Source of the DNA: G020354085 sp964629975
GTDB taxonomy: Bacteria > Pseudomonadota > Gammaproteobacteria > Acidiferrobacterales > Sulfurifustaceae
Reading direction: 5' to 3'
DNA: 12,089 nt
Assembly (NCBI GenBank): GCA_964629975.1
Contig: CAZVUN010000092.1
Span: forward strand, 1 to 12,089
Of this stretch, positions 1-6,191 are shown in pieces (position 1 is the first letter of the stretch; each line of letters begins with the position of its first letter). The notes under the pieces are model-generated. The model was not told the origin of the DNA. It made no database searches and saw nothing but the letters and a program-made list of their open reading frames with translations. The position numbers and the translations under genes were made by a program.

Positions 1-39
1 GAGGGACAAAATTAGTTGCCGATCAGGGGACAATTAGCA
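1..39. mobile_element. Probable terminal end of an insertion sequence (IS21-like)
   Basis: Two near-identical motifs are repeated in direct orientation: GGGACAAAATTAG at 3-15 and GGGACAATTAG at 27-37, with starts 24 bp apart. On the + strand the block ends in CA at 38-39, i.e. TG on the other strand. Tandem short repeats inside a TG/CA-bounded terminus are typical of IS21-family ends. The body of the element would lie to the left, outside the window. The boundary and the family are inferences, because the opposite end and any target duplication cannot be seen. Confidence 0.4.
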
Positions 40-185
40 TTGGCGCTGACAATGCGGGCAAGGAATGTGACCGGAGCACCCGTTCCGATGGCGGTGGACC
101 TTGCGACGCCCATGGCCAGCACTTTGCGCAATTGCATCGGGTCGCTCAGGGGCGGGTTGGCTTCGATGAGCGGCCTCTGGCTCAT
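12..185 (-). CDS. Small hypothetical protein, 3' end replaced by the insertion sequence
   Basis: A 57-codon frame starts at an ATG (185-183) preceded by a strong ribosome site, AAGGAG, five bases upstream on the minus strand. That site is the best reason to believe this was a real gene start. The protein begins MSQRPLIEANPPLSDP and carries STAIGTG around residues 33-39. I do not recognise a family. The last nine residues (NANCPLIGN) and the TAA stop are encoded by the presumed IS terminus, so the native C-terminus is probably lost and about 48 residues are original. Upstream, the same frame stays open through a repeat relative at 264-341, but that part has no ribosome site. Function unknown. 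Confidence 0.45.
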   Translation of the reverse strand: MSQRPLIEANPPLSDPMQLRKVLAMGVARSTAIGTGAPVTFLARIVSANANCPLIGN

Positions 186-263
186 CCTCGCTCCTTTTGA
201 AGATGGCCGACAAGCACGCTCGGCAACCGCACCTGCATTGCTCCCGGCGGCTGTTCCCGACGC

Positions 264-341
264 CGCTCTCGGCACTCGCTCCCGGCGCTGCTCTACCTCG
301 CGCGTCCCTGTGGTCGTGCCTCCTGCATCCACGCAGTTGTG
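264..341 (-). repeat. Diverged copy of a ~80-bp repeat, inverted relative to 639-719
   Basis: Read on the minus strand from 341 to 264, this translates as H-x-C-V-x-A then T-T, E-x-E-Q-R-x-E and P-R-A. Aligned with a single one-codon gap, it shares 14 of 26 residues with the translation of 639-719 on the plus strand. At base level the best shared blocks are the TGCGT region and the stretch ending CCGAGAGCG. Neither copy looks like a functional gene, so the match is better explained by a dispersed DNA repeat than by related proteins. The limits are approximate. Confidence 0.45.
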
Positions 342-419
342 CCTTCCGTCCTCCATGGCGGTCGCAAGCGCCGTACAATCAGACGAGCCCGTGCCGGAGA
401 AGCACCATTGACCGGGAGT

Positions 420-453
420 CCTCACCCCCGCCCTCTCCCGGCGGGAGAGGGAG
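420..453. repeat. REP-like palindromic intergenic repeat
   Basis: A perfect 9-bp inverted repeat, CCCTCTCCC (431-439) and GGGAGAGGG (443-451), is separated by a 3-base loop GGC. It is preceded by the C-rich run CTCACCCCCG. Elements of this CCCTCTCCC/GGGAGAGGG type are scattered between genes of many GC-rich proteobacteria. There is no T tract, so it is not a standard intrinsic terminator. Confidence 0.65.
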
Positions 454-514
454 AATGTCTTGTGATCGCGACGGGCTGTTCGATGGGCCGCGCTGCGCGC
501 ACCCCATCTGACTC

Positions 515-545
515 AGGCCATTCATGGCCTTCGCCCCTCGGGCGA
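515..545. repeat. Two adjacent short hairpins
   Basis: AGGCCAT (515-521) pairs with ATGGCCT (524-530) around two bases. Immediately next to it, TCGCCC (531-536) pairs with GGGCGA (540-545) around CTC. Two perfect inverted repeats back to back, 64 bp from the 431-451 palindrome, suggest all three belong to one composite intergenic repeat. They sit just before the start of recognisable hsdM homology. Confidence 0.5.
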
Positions 546-593
546 TCTGCGCTCGCCCAAGTCTGCTCCAGGCAGAATTGTCGCTCCCGGCGA

Positions 594-905
594 AATTTTC
601 AGGCCATGGTGGATGTCGTGGCCCCGAAGCCTTTCGTGCATGGATGCGTTAATGCCGCGAGAGACACGACTCCATGCAGGGAGGAGGCAGAGCAACGCAT
701 GGAGCAGTTGCCGAGGGCGCCGAGAGCGGCCGGCGAGACCGTGCGCGACCCGGCCTGCGGCACCGGCGGTGTTCTGGTCGCGGCGCACGGCGATGTGGTG
801 ACGCGCAATCCCCACCTGACCAAGCCGCAAGAGACCAGGTTCAAGGAGGCAGACTTCAAGGGCTGGGAGCCGGTGCGGGCCAAGGCGCAGCGGTGCGCCG
901 GTCGC
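594..905 (+). pseudogene. hsdM: Remnant of a type I restriction-modification DNA methyltransferase (HsdM)
   Basis: The frame reads NFQAMVDVVAPKP at 594-632, matching the stretch before motif I in HsdM N6-adenine methylases. It resumes at about 734 with GETVRDPACGTGGVLVAAH, where DPACGTGG (747-770) is the S-adenosylmethionine-binding motif I. It continues with NPHL, FKGWEPV (858-878) and a degraded tail. Between the two parts lie about 100 bp of unrelated sequence, in frame, which no HsdM I know carries. The N-terminal helical domain, the NPPF catalytic motif and the C-terminus are absent, and the frame ends at a stop at 915-917. No hsdS or hsdR is visible. This is a relic, not a working enzyme. 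Confidence 0.75.
636..735 (+). repeat. Repeat insertion inside the hsdM remnant
   Basis: This segment interrupts HsdM homology without breaking the frame. Bases 639-719 align with the minus strand of 264-341. Inside it, TGCATGGA (637-644) and TCCATGCA (671-678) form a perfect 8-bp inverted repeat around 26 bases, so the element has some palindromic character. The outer limits are set by where HsdM homology stops and resumes and are good to about ten bases. Confidence 0.5.
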
Positions 906-956
906 CAAAGGCGGTAAACTCGCCTCTTTCCAATCACCACATTCAAGGATTCCTCC

Positions 957-2081
957 ATGCCTCGGCAAGCGCTGGTTCGTTTTCTCTGGCTCTTCGTGGC
1001 GGCCGTGCTGGTGCTCTTCCTGTGGGAGGGCGGGATGCAGTGGCCCGCGTTTTTCGGCCACAACAGCGACGCCGCGCCGCGCACGGTCACGGCGCGCGGA
1101 GATCTCGCGGCCGACGAGAAGGCGACCATCGAGCTCTTCGAGCGTTCGAAGGACTCGGTGGTATACATCTCCACGCGCCAGCAGGTGATGGATTTCTGGA
1201 CGCGCAATGTGTTCAGCGTGCCGCGCGGCACGGGCTCGGGCTTTGTGTGGGACGAGGCCGGGCACGTGGTGACCAACTTCCACGTGATCGAGGGCGCCTC
1301 GGAGGCGCGCGTAAAGCTCGCCGACGGGCGCGACTACAAGGCGGCACTCGTGGGCGCCTCGCCCGCCCACGACATCGCGGTGCTCAGAATCGGGGTGGGC
1401 TTCAAGCACCCGCCGCCGGTGCCGCTCGGCACGAGCCACGATCTCAAGGTCGGGCAGAAGGTGTTTGCGATCGGCAATCCCTTCGGGCTCGACTGGACGC
1501 TCACCACCGGCATCGTCTCGGCGCTCGACCGATCGCTCGCCGGCGAGGATGGGCGCGTGATCGAGCACCTGATCCAGACCGACGCCGCCATCAACCCCGG
1601 TAACTCGGGCGGCCCCCTGCTCGATTCCGCCGGGCGGCTCATCGGCATCAACACCGCGATCTACAGTCCGAGCGGCGCCTCGGCGGGTATTGGCTTTGCG
1701 GTGCCGGTCGATACCGTCAACCGCGTGGTGCCGCAGCTCATCCGCCACGGCAAGTACATCCGCCCGGCGCTCGGCATCGAGATCGACGAGGACATCAACC
1801 GCCGGCTCACGCGGCTCCTCGAGGTCGAGGGCGTGGTGGTGCTGCGCGTGGTGCCCGGCTCGGCCGCGGCCGCCGCGGGGCTCAGGGGCGTGCGCGTGGC
1901 GCGCGACGGCACGGTCACGGCGGGCGACATCATCGTGGCGCTCGAGGGCAAGCCGGTGGAGTCGGTCGGCAAGCTGCTCGCGCGGCTCGATGACTACAAG
2001 GTGGGCGACACCGTGAAGCTCACGGTGCTGCGCGACGGCAAGCGCACGGATCTCACGGTTACGCTGCAGGCCGGCGCCTGA
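957..2081 (+). CDS. HtrA/DegS-family periplasmic serine protease, membrane-anchored
   Basis: This 374-residue protein is a trypsin-like S1C peptidase that degrades or senses misfolded envelope proteins. Residues 7-24 form one hydrophobic N-terminal segment with no clear cleavage site, which fits a DegS-like anchor. The catalytic triad is visible: His109 in TNFHVIEG, Asp139 in AHDIAVLRI and Ser217 in GNSGGPLL. A single PDZ domain covers about residues 268-372. One PDZ and this length fit DegS or short DegQ-type members better than two-PDZ DegP (about 450 residues). The ATG is supported by AAGGA seven bases upstream (945-949). No rpoE or rseA gene is nearby, so a role in sigma-E signalling is only a possibility. 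The gene is intact and sits directly after the hsdM debris. Family certain; subtype not. Confidence 0.93.
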   Translation: MPRQALVRFLWLFVAAVLVLFLWEGGMQWPAFFGHNSDAAPRTVTARGDLAADEKATIELFERSKDSVVYISTRQQVMDFWTRNVFSVPRGTGSGFVWDEAGHVVTNFHVIEGASEARVKLADGRDYKAALVGASPAHDIAVLRIGVGFKHPPPVPLGTSHDLKVGQKVFAIGNPFGLDWTLTTGIVSALDRSLAGEDGRVIEHLIQTDAAINPGNSGGPLLDSAGRLIGINTAIYSPSGASAGIGFAVPVDTVNRVVPQLIRHGKYIRPALGIEIDEDINRRLTRLLEVEGVVVLRVVPGSAAAAAGLRGVRVARDGTVTAGDIIVALEGKPVESVGKLLARLDDYKVGDTVKLTVLRDGKRTDLTVTLQAGA

Positions 2082-2220
2082 CATGCGCGTTCTGCATCGA
2101 GCTGGGCACGACCTCGGGCGCGATGGCTCGGCATCTCGCCTGCGCCTTGTGCGAGCCCACGCGCGCGAGCCGCGGATCGGCGACCACGGGCCGGCACAGC
2201 CATAATCAGGATCGCAGAGG

Positions 2221-3228
2221 ATGACAAAGGGGATAAAAGCGCTCTTGCTCGCCGCCACCATCCTCGCCGGCTGCGATGGCGGGGGCGGTGGCGGGGGAGC
2301 ACCCGCGACGGCGGATTTTTCCGGCCGGTACTACGTCACGTTGGGTGCTCTGGAACGGGTGATCTTGGACGTGGTGTCGGACGGCGGGCGGGTGACGTTC
2401 ACGGCCAGCGGTGCCTTGCCGATCAGCGGTACCGGGACAGTGGAGGGCAACCGGCTCGTGCTCAGCGCCGATGTGGGCGGTGTCGCCACCTTTTCGTTTG
2501 AGGCCACCTCGCCTGACGGCGGTGCGACATTCGCGGGCGAGGCCCGGGTCGCCGGCGACATACGCTTTCAGGCGACGGTGACCGGCACCCGCACGCCCTG
2601 GACGGTCTACGATCTCGATGCGCTCGGTGTGCCGCGCTTTACGACTGCAGAGGTCATCGATCTCGATGCGATCGCGCGCCTGTCGCGGTTCCGTTCGGGC
2701 GAAGGCCACGACTACTCCGACGACGTGGAATCCTGCCGCAGCATGAAGCACTACTACTATCCGAAAGACGGCGTCGAGCGCTCGGCCGTGCGGCTGTACG
2801 CACCGGTTGCCGGCACGGTGATCGGCACCCTCGAGGAGTATCAAGGGGCGACCTCGACGGGCAAACAGATCGGCATCCGTCCCGCCGGCTACCCCGCCTT
2901 CTCGGTGATCGTCTTTCATGTAAACCCCGCGCGCCCCTTCGCCGTGGGCGACCGGGTCGCGGCCGGCGAGCTCCTCGGGACCTCGGCGAAGACGAGCGGC
3001 ACCGTCTCGGACGTCGCCGTGTGGGTACACACACCGGGCGCCGATCGGCTCGTCTCGTTCTTCGACACCATGGACGATGCCGTCTTCGCCGCCTATCCGC
3101 CGCGCGGGGTGGGGAGCCGCGCCGCGGCGATCATCACGCGCGCCGAACGCGACGCCGATCCGCTCACCTGCAGCGGCGAGACCTTCGCGAGCCCAGGAAA
3201 CCTTCTCAACTGGGTCGATTTGAACTGA
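2221..3228 (+). CDS. Lipoprotein with a degenerate M23 (LytM-like) domain
   Basis: A short signal peptide ends in the lipobox LAGC, so Cys18 should be lipidated. A run of seven glycines (residues 20-26) then acts as a flexible tether. Residues 33-125 look like a beta-rich domain of unknown family. Residues 160-270 have the layout of M23/LytM peptidases: GHDYSDD (His163), the LYAPVAGTVIG strand pair (192-202), FHV (His233) and VGDRVAAGELLGTS (242-255). The usual second H-x-H is absent; AVWVH occupies that area, so Zn2+ binding and catalysis are doubtful. It may bind peptidoglycan or regulate an amidase, as inactive LytM proteins do, but that is inference. Cys172 and Cys317 could pair. AGGA nine bases upstream (2208-2211) supports the start. 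It lies 139 bp after the HtrA gene on the same strand, perhaps co-transcribed. Confidence 0.7.
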   Translation: MTKGIKALLLAATILAGCDGGGGGGGAPATADFSGRYYVTLGALERVILDVVSDGGRVTFTASGALPISGTGTVEGNRLVLSADVGGVATFSFEATSPDGGATFAGEARVAGDIRFQATVTGTRTPWTVYDLDALGVPRFTTAEVIDLDAIARLSRFRSGEGHDYSDDVESCRSMKHYYYPKDGVERSAVRLYAPVAGTVIGTLEEYQGATSTGKQIGIRPAGYPAFSVIVFHVNPARPFAVGDRVAAGELLGTSAKTSGTVSDVAVWVHTPGADRLVSFFDTMDDAVFAAYPPRGVGSRAAAIITRAERDADPLTCSGETFASPGNLLNWVDLN

Positions 3229-3299
3229 GCCGTCGTACGCCAGGCAGGAAGCACGCGCCCGGGGACGCTTCGGCGCGAACGCATATCGGCGCTAGCTGC

Positions 3300-3527
3300 G
3301 GCAACGGCGCCGGTGCGCGCGGTCATGTCGATTGTCTGGAGATCGTTCGCGGCAAGGCCCGGGCGAGCGCCGTGCCCGAGGTGCGCGTCACCCACCCGCA
3401 GGCCAAGGTCACGCACGAAGCGGCGATCAACCGTGTTGACCAGAAGCAGCTCGAGGCGCTCCTGGCGCGCGGGCTTGCGCCGGAGGAAACCGTCGAGCGG
3501 ATCATCCCCGGTATGCCCGGCCGGGAG
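3300..3527 (+). pseudogene. C-terminal remnant of a SufB/SufD-family protein
   Basis: The frame reads ARGHVDCLEIVRGKARASA (from 3315), then VPEVRVTHPQAKVTHEAA, then VDQKQLEALLARGLAPEETVERIIPGM. This matches the end of SufB/SufD-type proteins of Fe-S cluster assembly: an acidic or basic patch, the THEAA segment where SufB/D have SHGAT-like sequence, and the Q-L-x-x-L-x-x-R-G-L helix. There is no start and no N-terminal beta-helix. The frame has no stop of its own and runs on antisense through merA. No sufC or sufS is near. It stops about 30 bp from the end of merA, so the mercury module probably landed in or beside it. The family call rests on recognised motifs only. Confidence 0.6.
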
Positions 3528-3554
3528 CCGCCGCTCGGGCACCGGCGCGGGGCT

Positions 3555-5189
3555 TCAGCCCGCGCAGCAGGACAACTGCTTCACGTCCTTGGTGAAGGTC
3601 TGGGCGCAGAGTTTGAGCCCTTCGACCATCGTGAGGTAGGGGAAGAGCTGGTTGGCGAGGTCCTGCACCGTCATCCGTGCGCGCAGCGCGAGCGCCGCGC
3701 TCTGGATGATCTCGCCCGCCTCGGGGGCGAGGATCTGCGCGCCGAGCAGCCGCCCGGAATCCTTCTCCGCCACGAGCTTGATGAAGCCGCGGGTCTCGAA
3801 GTTGGCGAGCGCCCGCGGCACGTTTTCAAGCGGCAAGGTGCGGCTGTCGGCCGCGATGCCTTGCGCCTTGGCCTGCGCCTCGGTGAGCCCCACGGTCGCC
3901 ACCTGGGGATCCGTGAACACCACGGCCGGCATGGCGGAAAGATCGAGTGCCGCGGCGCCGCCCGTCATGTTGATGGCCGCACGCGTGCCGGCCGCAGCCG
4001 CCACGTACACGAACTGCGGCAGACTCGTGCAGTCGCCGGCGGCGTAGATGTGTTCGACGTTGGTGCGCAAATGATCGTCCACGACGATGGCGCCGCTCGG
4101 GTCGGTCTTGACGCCGGCGCGCGCCAGATCGAGGCCATCGGTGTTGGGCCTGCGGCCGGTGGCGATCAAGAGCCGGTCGCCGCGCACGTTCTCGTTGCCC
4201 GCAACGATTTCAAAGCGCCCGCCGTCGTGGCGCACGTGGCTCACCGCGGTGTGCGTGAGCACGCGCATGCCCTCCTCTTCGAGAACCTTCTCAAGGCCTT
4301 CGCCGATCGCCGGGTCTTCCTTCGAGAGCAAGGTGGTGCGGGCGATGAGCGTGACCTCACTGCCCAGACGCAGGAAAGCCTGGGCCAGTTCCACCGCCAC
4401 GACCGAGCCGCCGTAGACGATGAGATGTTCGGGCAGTTGCTCGGCGACGAGCGCTTCCGTCGAGGTCCAGTAGGGCGTCCCGGCCAGACCAGGAACGGCC
4501 GGGATCGCCGGGCGGCGGCCGGTGGCGATCAGGATGCGGTCGGCGGCAAGGCGCAATTCGGTTCCGTCCGCGCGCGTGACGGCTAGCGTATGCGCATCGA
4601 GAAACCGTGCCCGCCCGCGGACCAGAGTAATGCGCGGGTTCGATTCCAGAATGTCTTCGTACTTGGCGCGGCGCAGTTCCTCGACCCGCGCCTGCTGCTG
4701 TGCCACGCGTGCGGCGTTGTCGAGCGCAAGCCGCCGGCGTTCGAGGCCGGCGAACGCGTGCTGCGCGGCATGCTGACGCAGTTGCGCCGCGCGGATCAGG
4801 ATCTTCGATGGCACGCAGCCGACGTTGACACAGGTGCCGCCGATCACCTCCCCCGCCTCGATCAGCGTCACGCGCGCCCCGCCCTCGGCCGCGCGGATCG
4901 CCGCGGCGAAGGCCGCCGATCCCGAACCGATGATGGCCACATGCAGGCCGGCGCCCCGGCCGGTCTGGGGTGTAGCGGCGGCAGGCGCAAGACTGGCGCC
5001 ATAGCCCTTCGCCGTGACGGCGGCAATCAATCGCTCCGCTCCCATGTCCGGTCCGGCGTCGATGTCTGCCAGCGCGTCGTCATAGGAGACCCGCGCCTGC
5101 ACGCCGGGCAGCGCGTTCAGCGCCTGCTCGATGCTGCGCGCGCAGTGCTCGCAGGTCATGCCGGTGATGCGAAGCAGGGTCCGGCTCAT
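3555..5189 (-). CDS. merA: Mercuric reductase MerA
   Basis: MerA is a cytosolic FAD flavoprotein that reduces Hg(II) to volatile Hg(0) with NADPH. This copy has 544 residues, close to the Tn501 enzyme (561). It opens with one MerP-like metal-binding domain (MTCEHC, Cys13 and Cys16). The FAD-binding GSGSAAFAAA follows at 88-97, the redox-active pair in GGTCVNVGCVPSK is Cys120/Cys125, and an NAD(P)H-binding region (YGGSVVAVELAQ) lies near 259-270. The C-terminus is FPYLTMVEGLKL then LSCCAG, with Tyr518 and the Hg-delivering Cys541/Cys542. Cys528 sits where many homologues have alanine. A longer upstream frame (to 5378) has no support; ATG 5189 gives the normal N-terminus. It starts seven bases after the SHOCT gene's stop with no clear Shine-Dalgarno, suggesting translational coupling. 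It is last in the operon. Confidence 0.97.
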   Translation of the reverse strand: MSRTLLRITGMTCEHCARSIEQALNALPGVQARVSYDDALADIDAGPDMGAERLIAAVTAKGYGASLAPAAATPQTGRGAGLHVAIIGSGSAAFAAAIRAAEGGARVTLIEAGEVIGGTCVNVGCVPSKILIRAAQLRQHAAQHAFAGLERRRLALDNAARVAQQQARVEELRRAKYEDILESNPRITLVRGRARFLDAHTLAVTRADGTELRLAADRILIATGRRPAIPAVPGLAGTPYWTSTEALVAEQLPEHLIVYGGSVVAVELAQAFLRLGSEVTLIARTTLLSKEDPAIGEGLEKVLEEEGMRVLTHTAVSHVRHDGGRFEIVAGNENVRGDRLLIATGRRPNTDGLDLARAGVKTDPSGAIVVDDHLRTNVEHIYAAGDCTSLPQFVYVAAAAGTRAAINMTGGAAALDLSAMPAVVFTDPQVATVGLTEAQAKAQGIAADSRTLPLENVPRALANFETRGFIKLVAEKDSGRLLGAQILAPEAGEIIQSAALALRARMTVQDLANQLFPYLTMVEGLKLCAQTFTKDVKQLSCCAG

Positions 5190-5196
5190 GCTCGGC

Positions 5197-5430
5197 CTAG
5201 TTTTCAAGTTCGCTGCGCGCCTGTTTGTATTGCTCAAGATTGATCTCGCCGCGCGCGTAGCGTTGCTTGAGGATCTCAAGGGGTGTCTTATCGGCTGCCT
5301 TGTCCGGGCCCGCGGAACCGGCGAGGAGCCGCTTGAGCAGCGCCACCGCGCCGACGATCGCAAGGCCGACGAACACAATCATGAGCACCGCGCCAAGGCC
5401 CGGGCCCCACCCGCTCATCGGGTCCATCAT
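5197..5430 (-). CDS. Small SHOCT-domain membrane protein in the mer operon
   Basis: This 77-residue protein has one predicted membrane helix at about residues 11-33 (GLGAVLMIVFVGLAIVGAVA). A charged linker follows, then a SHOCT motif at 50-75: PLEILKQRYARGEINLEQYK. SHOCT is a short C-terminal oligomerisation or helper module found in many small membrane proteins. It is not one of the classic mer products (MerC, F, E, D, G, B) and has no cysteine, so it should not carry Hg(II) itself. Start ATG 5430 has AGGA nine bases upstream; alternative ATGs follow at codons 2 and 5. It lies 22 bp after merP and seven bp before merA, so it is clearly in the operon. Its role is unknown; membrane docking or stability of MerT or MerA is speculation. 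Confidence 0.88.
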   Translation of the reverse strand: MMDPMSGWGPGLGAVLMIVFVGLAIVGAVALLKRLLAGSAGPDKAADKTPLEILKQRYARGEINLEQYKQARSELEN

Positions 5431-5452
5431 GGGATCGAGTCCTCGCCGCGGA

Positions 5453-5749
5453 TCACTTGAGCTTCGACGGATACCCGGCCTCGGTCGTGGCGCGGGTCAG
5501 GTCCTCGACCCTGGCCTTGGCGGGATCGAAGGTCACGGTCGCGGTCCTGGTGTCGAAGTCCACTTTGGCCTGGGCCACCCCCGGCACCTTTTCGAGCGCC
5601 TTGCGCACCGTGATCGGGCAGGTGGCGCAGCTCATGTTCTCGACCGCGAGCGTCACGGTCCGGGTGGCGGCCTGCGCGGCGTTCACCGGCGCGACGCCGA
5701 GCGCGAGCGGGGCGAGGAACAGGAAGGAAAGCAGCACGGTCTTACGCAT
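5453..5749 (-). CDS. merP: Periplasmic mercury-binding protein MerP
   Basis: MerP captures Hg(II) in the periplasm and passes it to MerT. It has 98 residues, close to the usual 91. A Sec signal peptide covers residues 1-25 (MRKTVLLSFLFLAPLALG, then VNAAQA). The mature part is a single heavy-metal-associated domain with the motif MSCATC, in which Cys41 and Cys44 bind the metal. GVAQAKVDFDTRTATVTFDP shows the usual beta strands, and the family-type GYPSKLK ends the chain. GGAG seven bases before ATG 5749 is a good ribosome site. The gene lies 13 bp after merT. The same frame is open further upstream to 6127 through merT, but only this start gives a signal peptide. Confidence 0.96.
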   Translation of the reverse strand: MRKTVLLSFLFLAPLALGVAPVNAAQAATRTVTLAVENMSCATCPITVRKALEKVPGVAQAKVDFDTRTATVTFDPAKARVEDLTRATTEAGYPSKLK

Positions 5750-5762
5750 GAGTATTCTCCAA

Positions 5763-6119
5763 TCAATAAAAGAGCGGGGCATACCAGGGGAAGGTGAGCA
5801 GCGCGAGCGCGACCACGGCGACCACCCAGAACGTGAGGCGCTGGCGCTGGCGCGAGGCCGGCACCGCGCAGGCCTCACCCGGCGCGCAGGCGGCCGGCAC
5901 GAGGTAGAGCTTGCGAAAGGCGAGCCCGAGGAACACCAGCGCCACGCCGACGAAGACCGGGCGGTAGGGTTCGAGCGCCGTAAGATTCGCCACCCACGCC
6001 CCGCCCACGCCGAGCAGGACGAGCACCAGCGGCCCCACGCAGCAGACCGAGGCGAGGAGCGCGGCGATCGCACCCGCGACCAGCGAGCCGGTGCCGGACT
6101 TGGAAGAAGTTGCTTGCAT
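5763..6119 (-). CDS. merT: Mercuric ion transporter MerT
   Basis: MerT is an inner-membrane protein that takes Hg(II) from MerP into the cytoplasm for MerA. It has 118 residues (116 in Tn501) and three hydrophobic segments, at about 13-45, 52-74 and 95-110. The vicinal pair Cys26-Cys27 in the first helix (SVCCVGPL) receives Hg(II) on the periplasmic side. Cys78 and Cys84 lie in the loop before the third helix (AACAPGEACAVP), as in the family. ATG 6119 is preceded by GGAGG nine bases upstream. It is the first gene of the operon, with a predicted leader of only about 20-25 bases from the MerR-controlled promoter. Confidence 0.96.
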   Translation of the reverse strand: MQATSSKSGTGSLVAGAIAALLASVCCVGPLVLVLLGVGGAWVANLTALEPYRPVFVGVALVFLGLAFRKLYLVPAACAPGEACAVPASRQRQRLTFWVVAVVALALLTFPWYAPLFY

Positions 6120-6148
6120 GTCAGCATGCCTCCAGTTCAGATGAGGTA

Positions 6149-6179
6149 AGCTTAGGACCGTACTTGAGTACGGAATCAA
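6149..6179 (-). promoter_or_regulatory. MerR-controlled mer promoter and operator
   Basis: On the minus strand the -35 is TTGATT (6179-6174) and the -10 is TAAGCT (6154-6149), separated by a 19-base spacer. Inside the spacer is the dyad CCGTAC-TTGA-GTACGG (6158-6173, as read on the plus strand). This is the Tn501/Tn21 PmerT design: TTGACT, the same CCGTAC/GTACGG arms, 19-bp spacer, TAAGGT. The overlong spacer makes the promoter weak until Hg(II)-bound MerR untwists it. The same site should repress the divergent merR. Confidence 0.95.
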
Positions 6180-6191
6180 GAGGGGGCAGTG

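Larger units (their letters stand above)
186..593. other. Gene-free accessory stretch with dispersed repeats
   Basis: I see no convincing gene in these 408 bases. Open frames exist on both strands but have arginine/proline/alanine-rich, low-information translations with no family signature. What it holds is repetitive: a diverged repeat copy at 264-341 and hairpins at 431-451, 515-530 and 531-545. It resembles the debris between a mobile element and a decayed restriction-modification gene. Confidence 0.5.

Noticed and set aside
2082..2220. A frame with two C-x-x-C pairs just after the HtrA stop
   Set aside because: It has no start codon or ribosome site and is only about 47 codons long; the cysteine spacing may be chance or a decayed relic.
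522..2261. A 579-codon minus-strand open frame opposite the HtrA gene
   Set aside because: Its translation is His/Arg/Glu/Ala-rich, with no family motif, and it mirrors an intact, well-recognised protease.
3235..3300. Possible N-terminal extension of the SufBD remnant
   Set aside because: The translated residues show no recognisable family match before about 3300.
3516..3525. Palindrome CCCGGCCGGG near the merA 3' end, considered as a terminator
   Set aside because: It is a short GC palindrome without a loop or T tract on either strand, and it lies within the SufBD remnant.
3021..4586. A 521-codon plus-strand open frame through the lipoprotein 3' end, the SufBD remnant and antisense merA
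   Set aside because: Only the 3300-3527 part has family signal. The rest is the opposite strand of merA and is open because of GC-rich codon structure.
5453..6127. A merT-merP fusion frame starting at 6127
   Set aside because: The upstream half is merT read in the wrong frame. The MerP start at 5749 has a ribosome site and a signal peptide.
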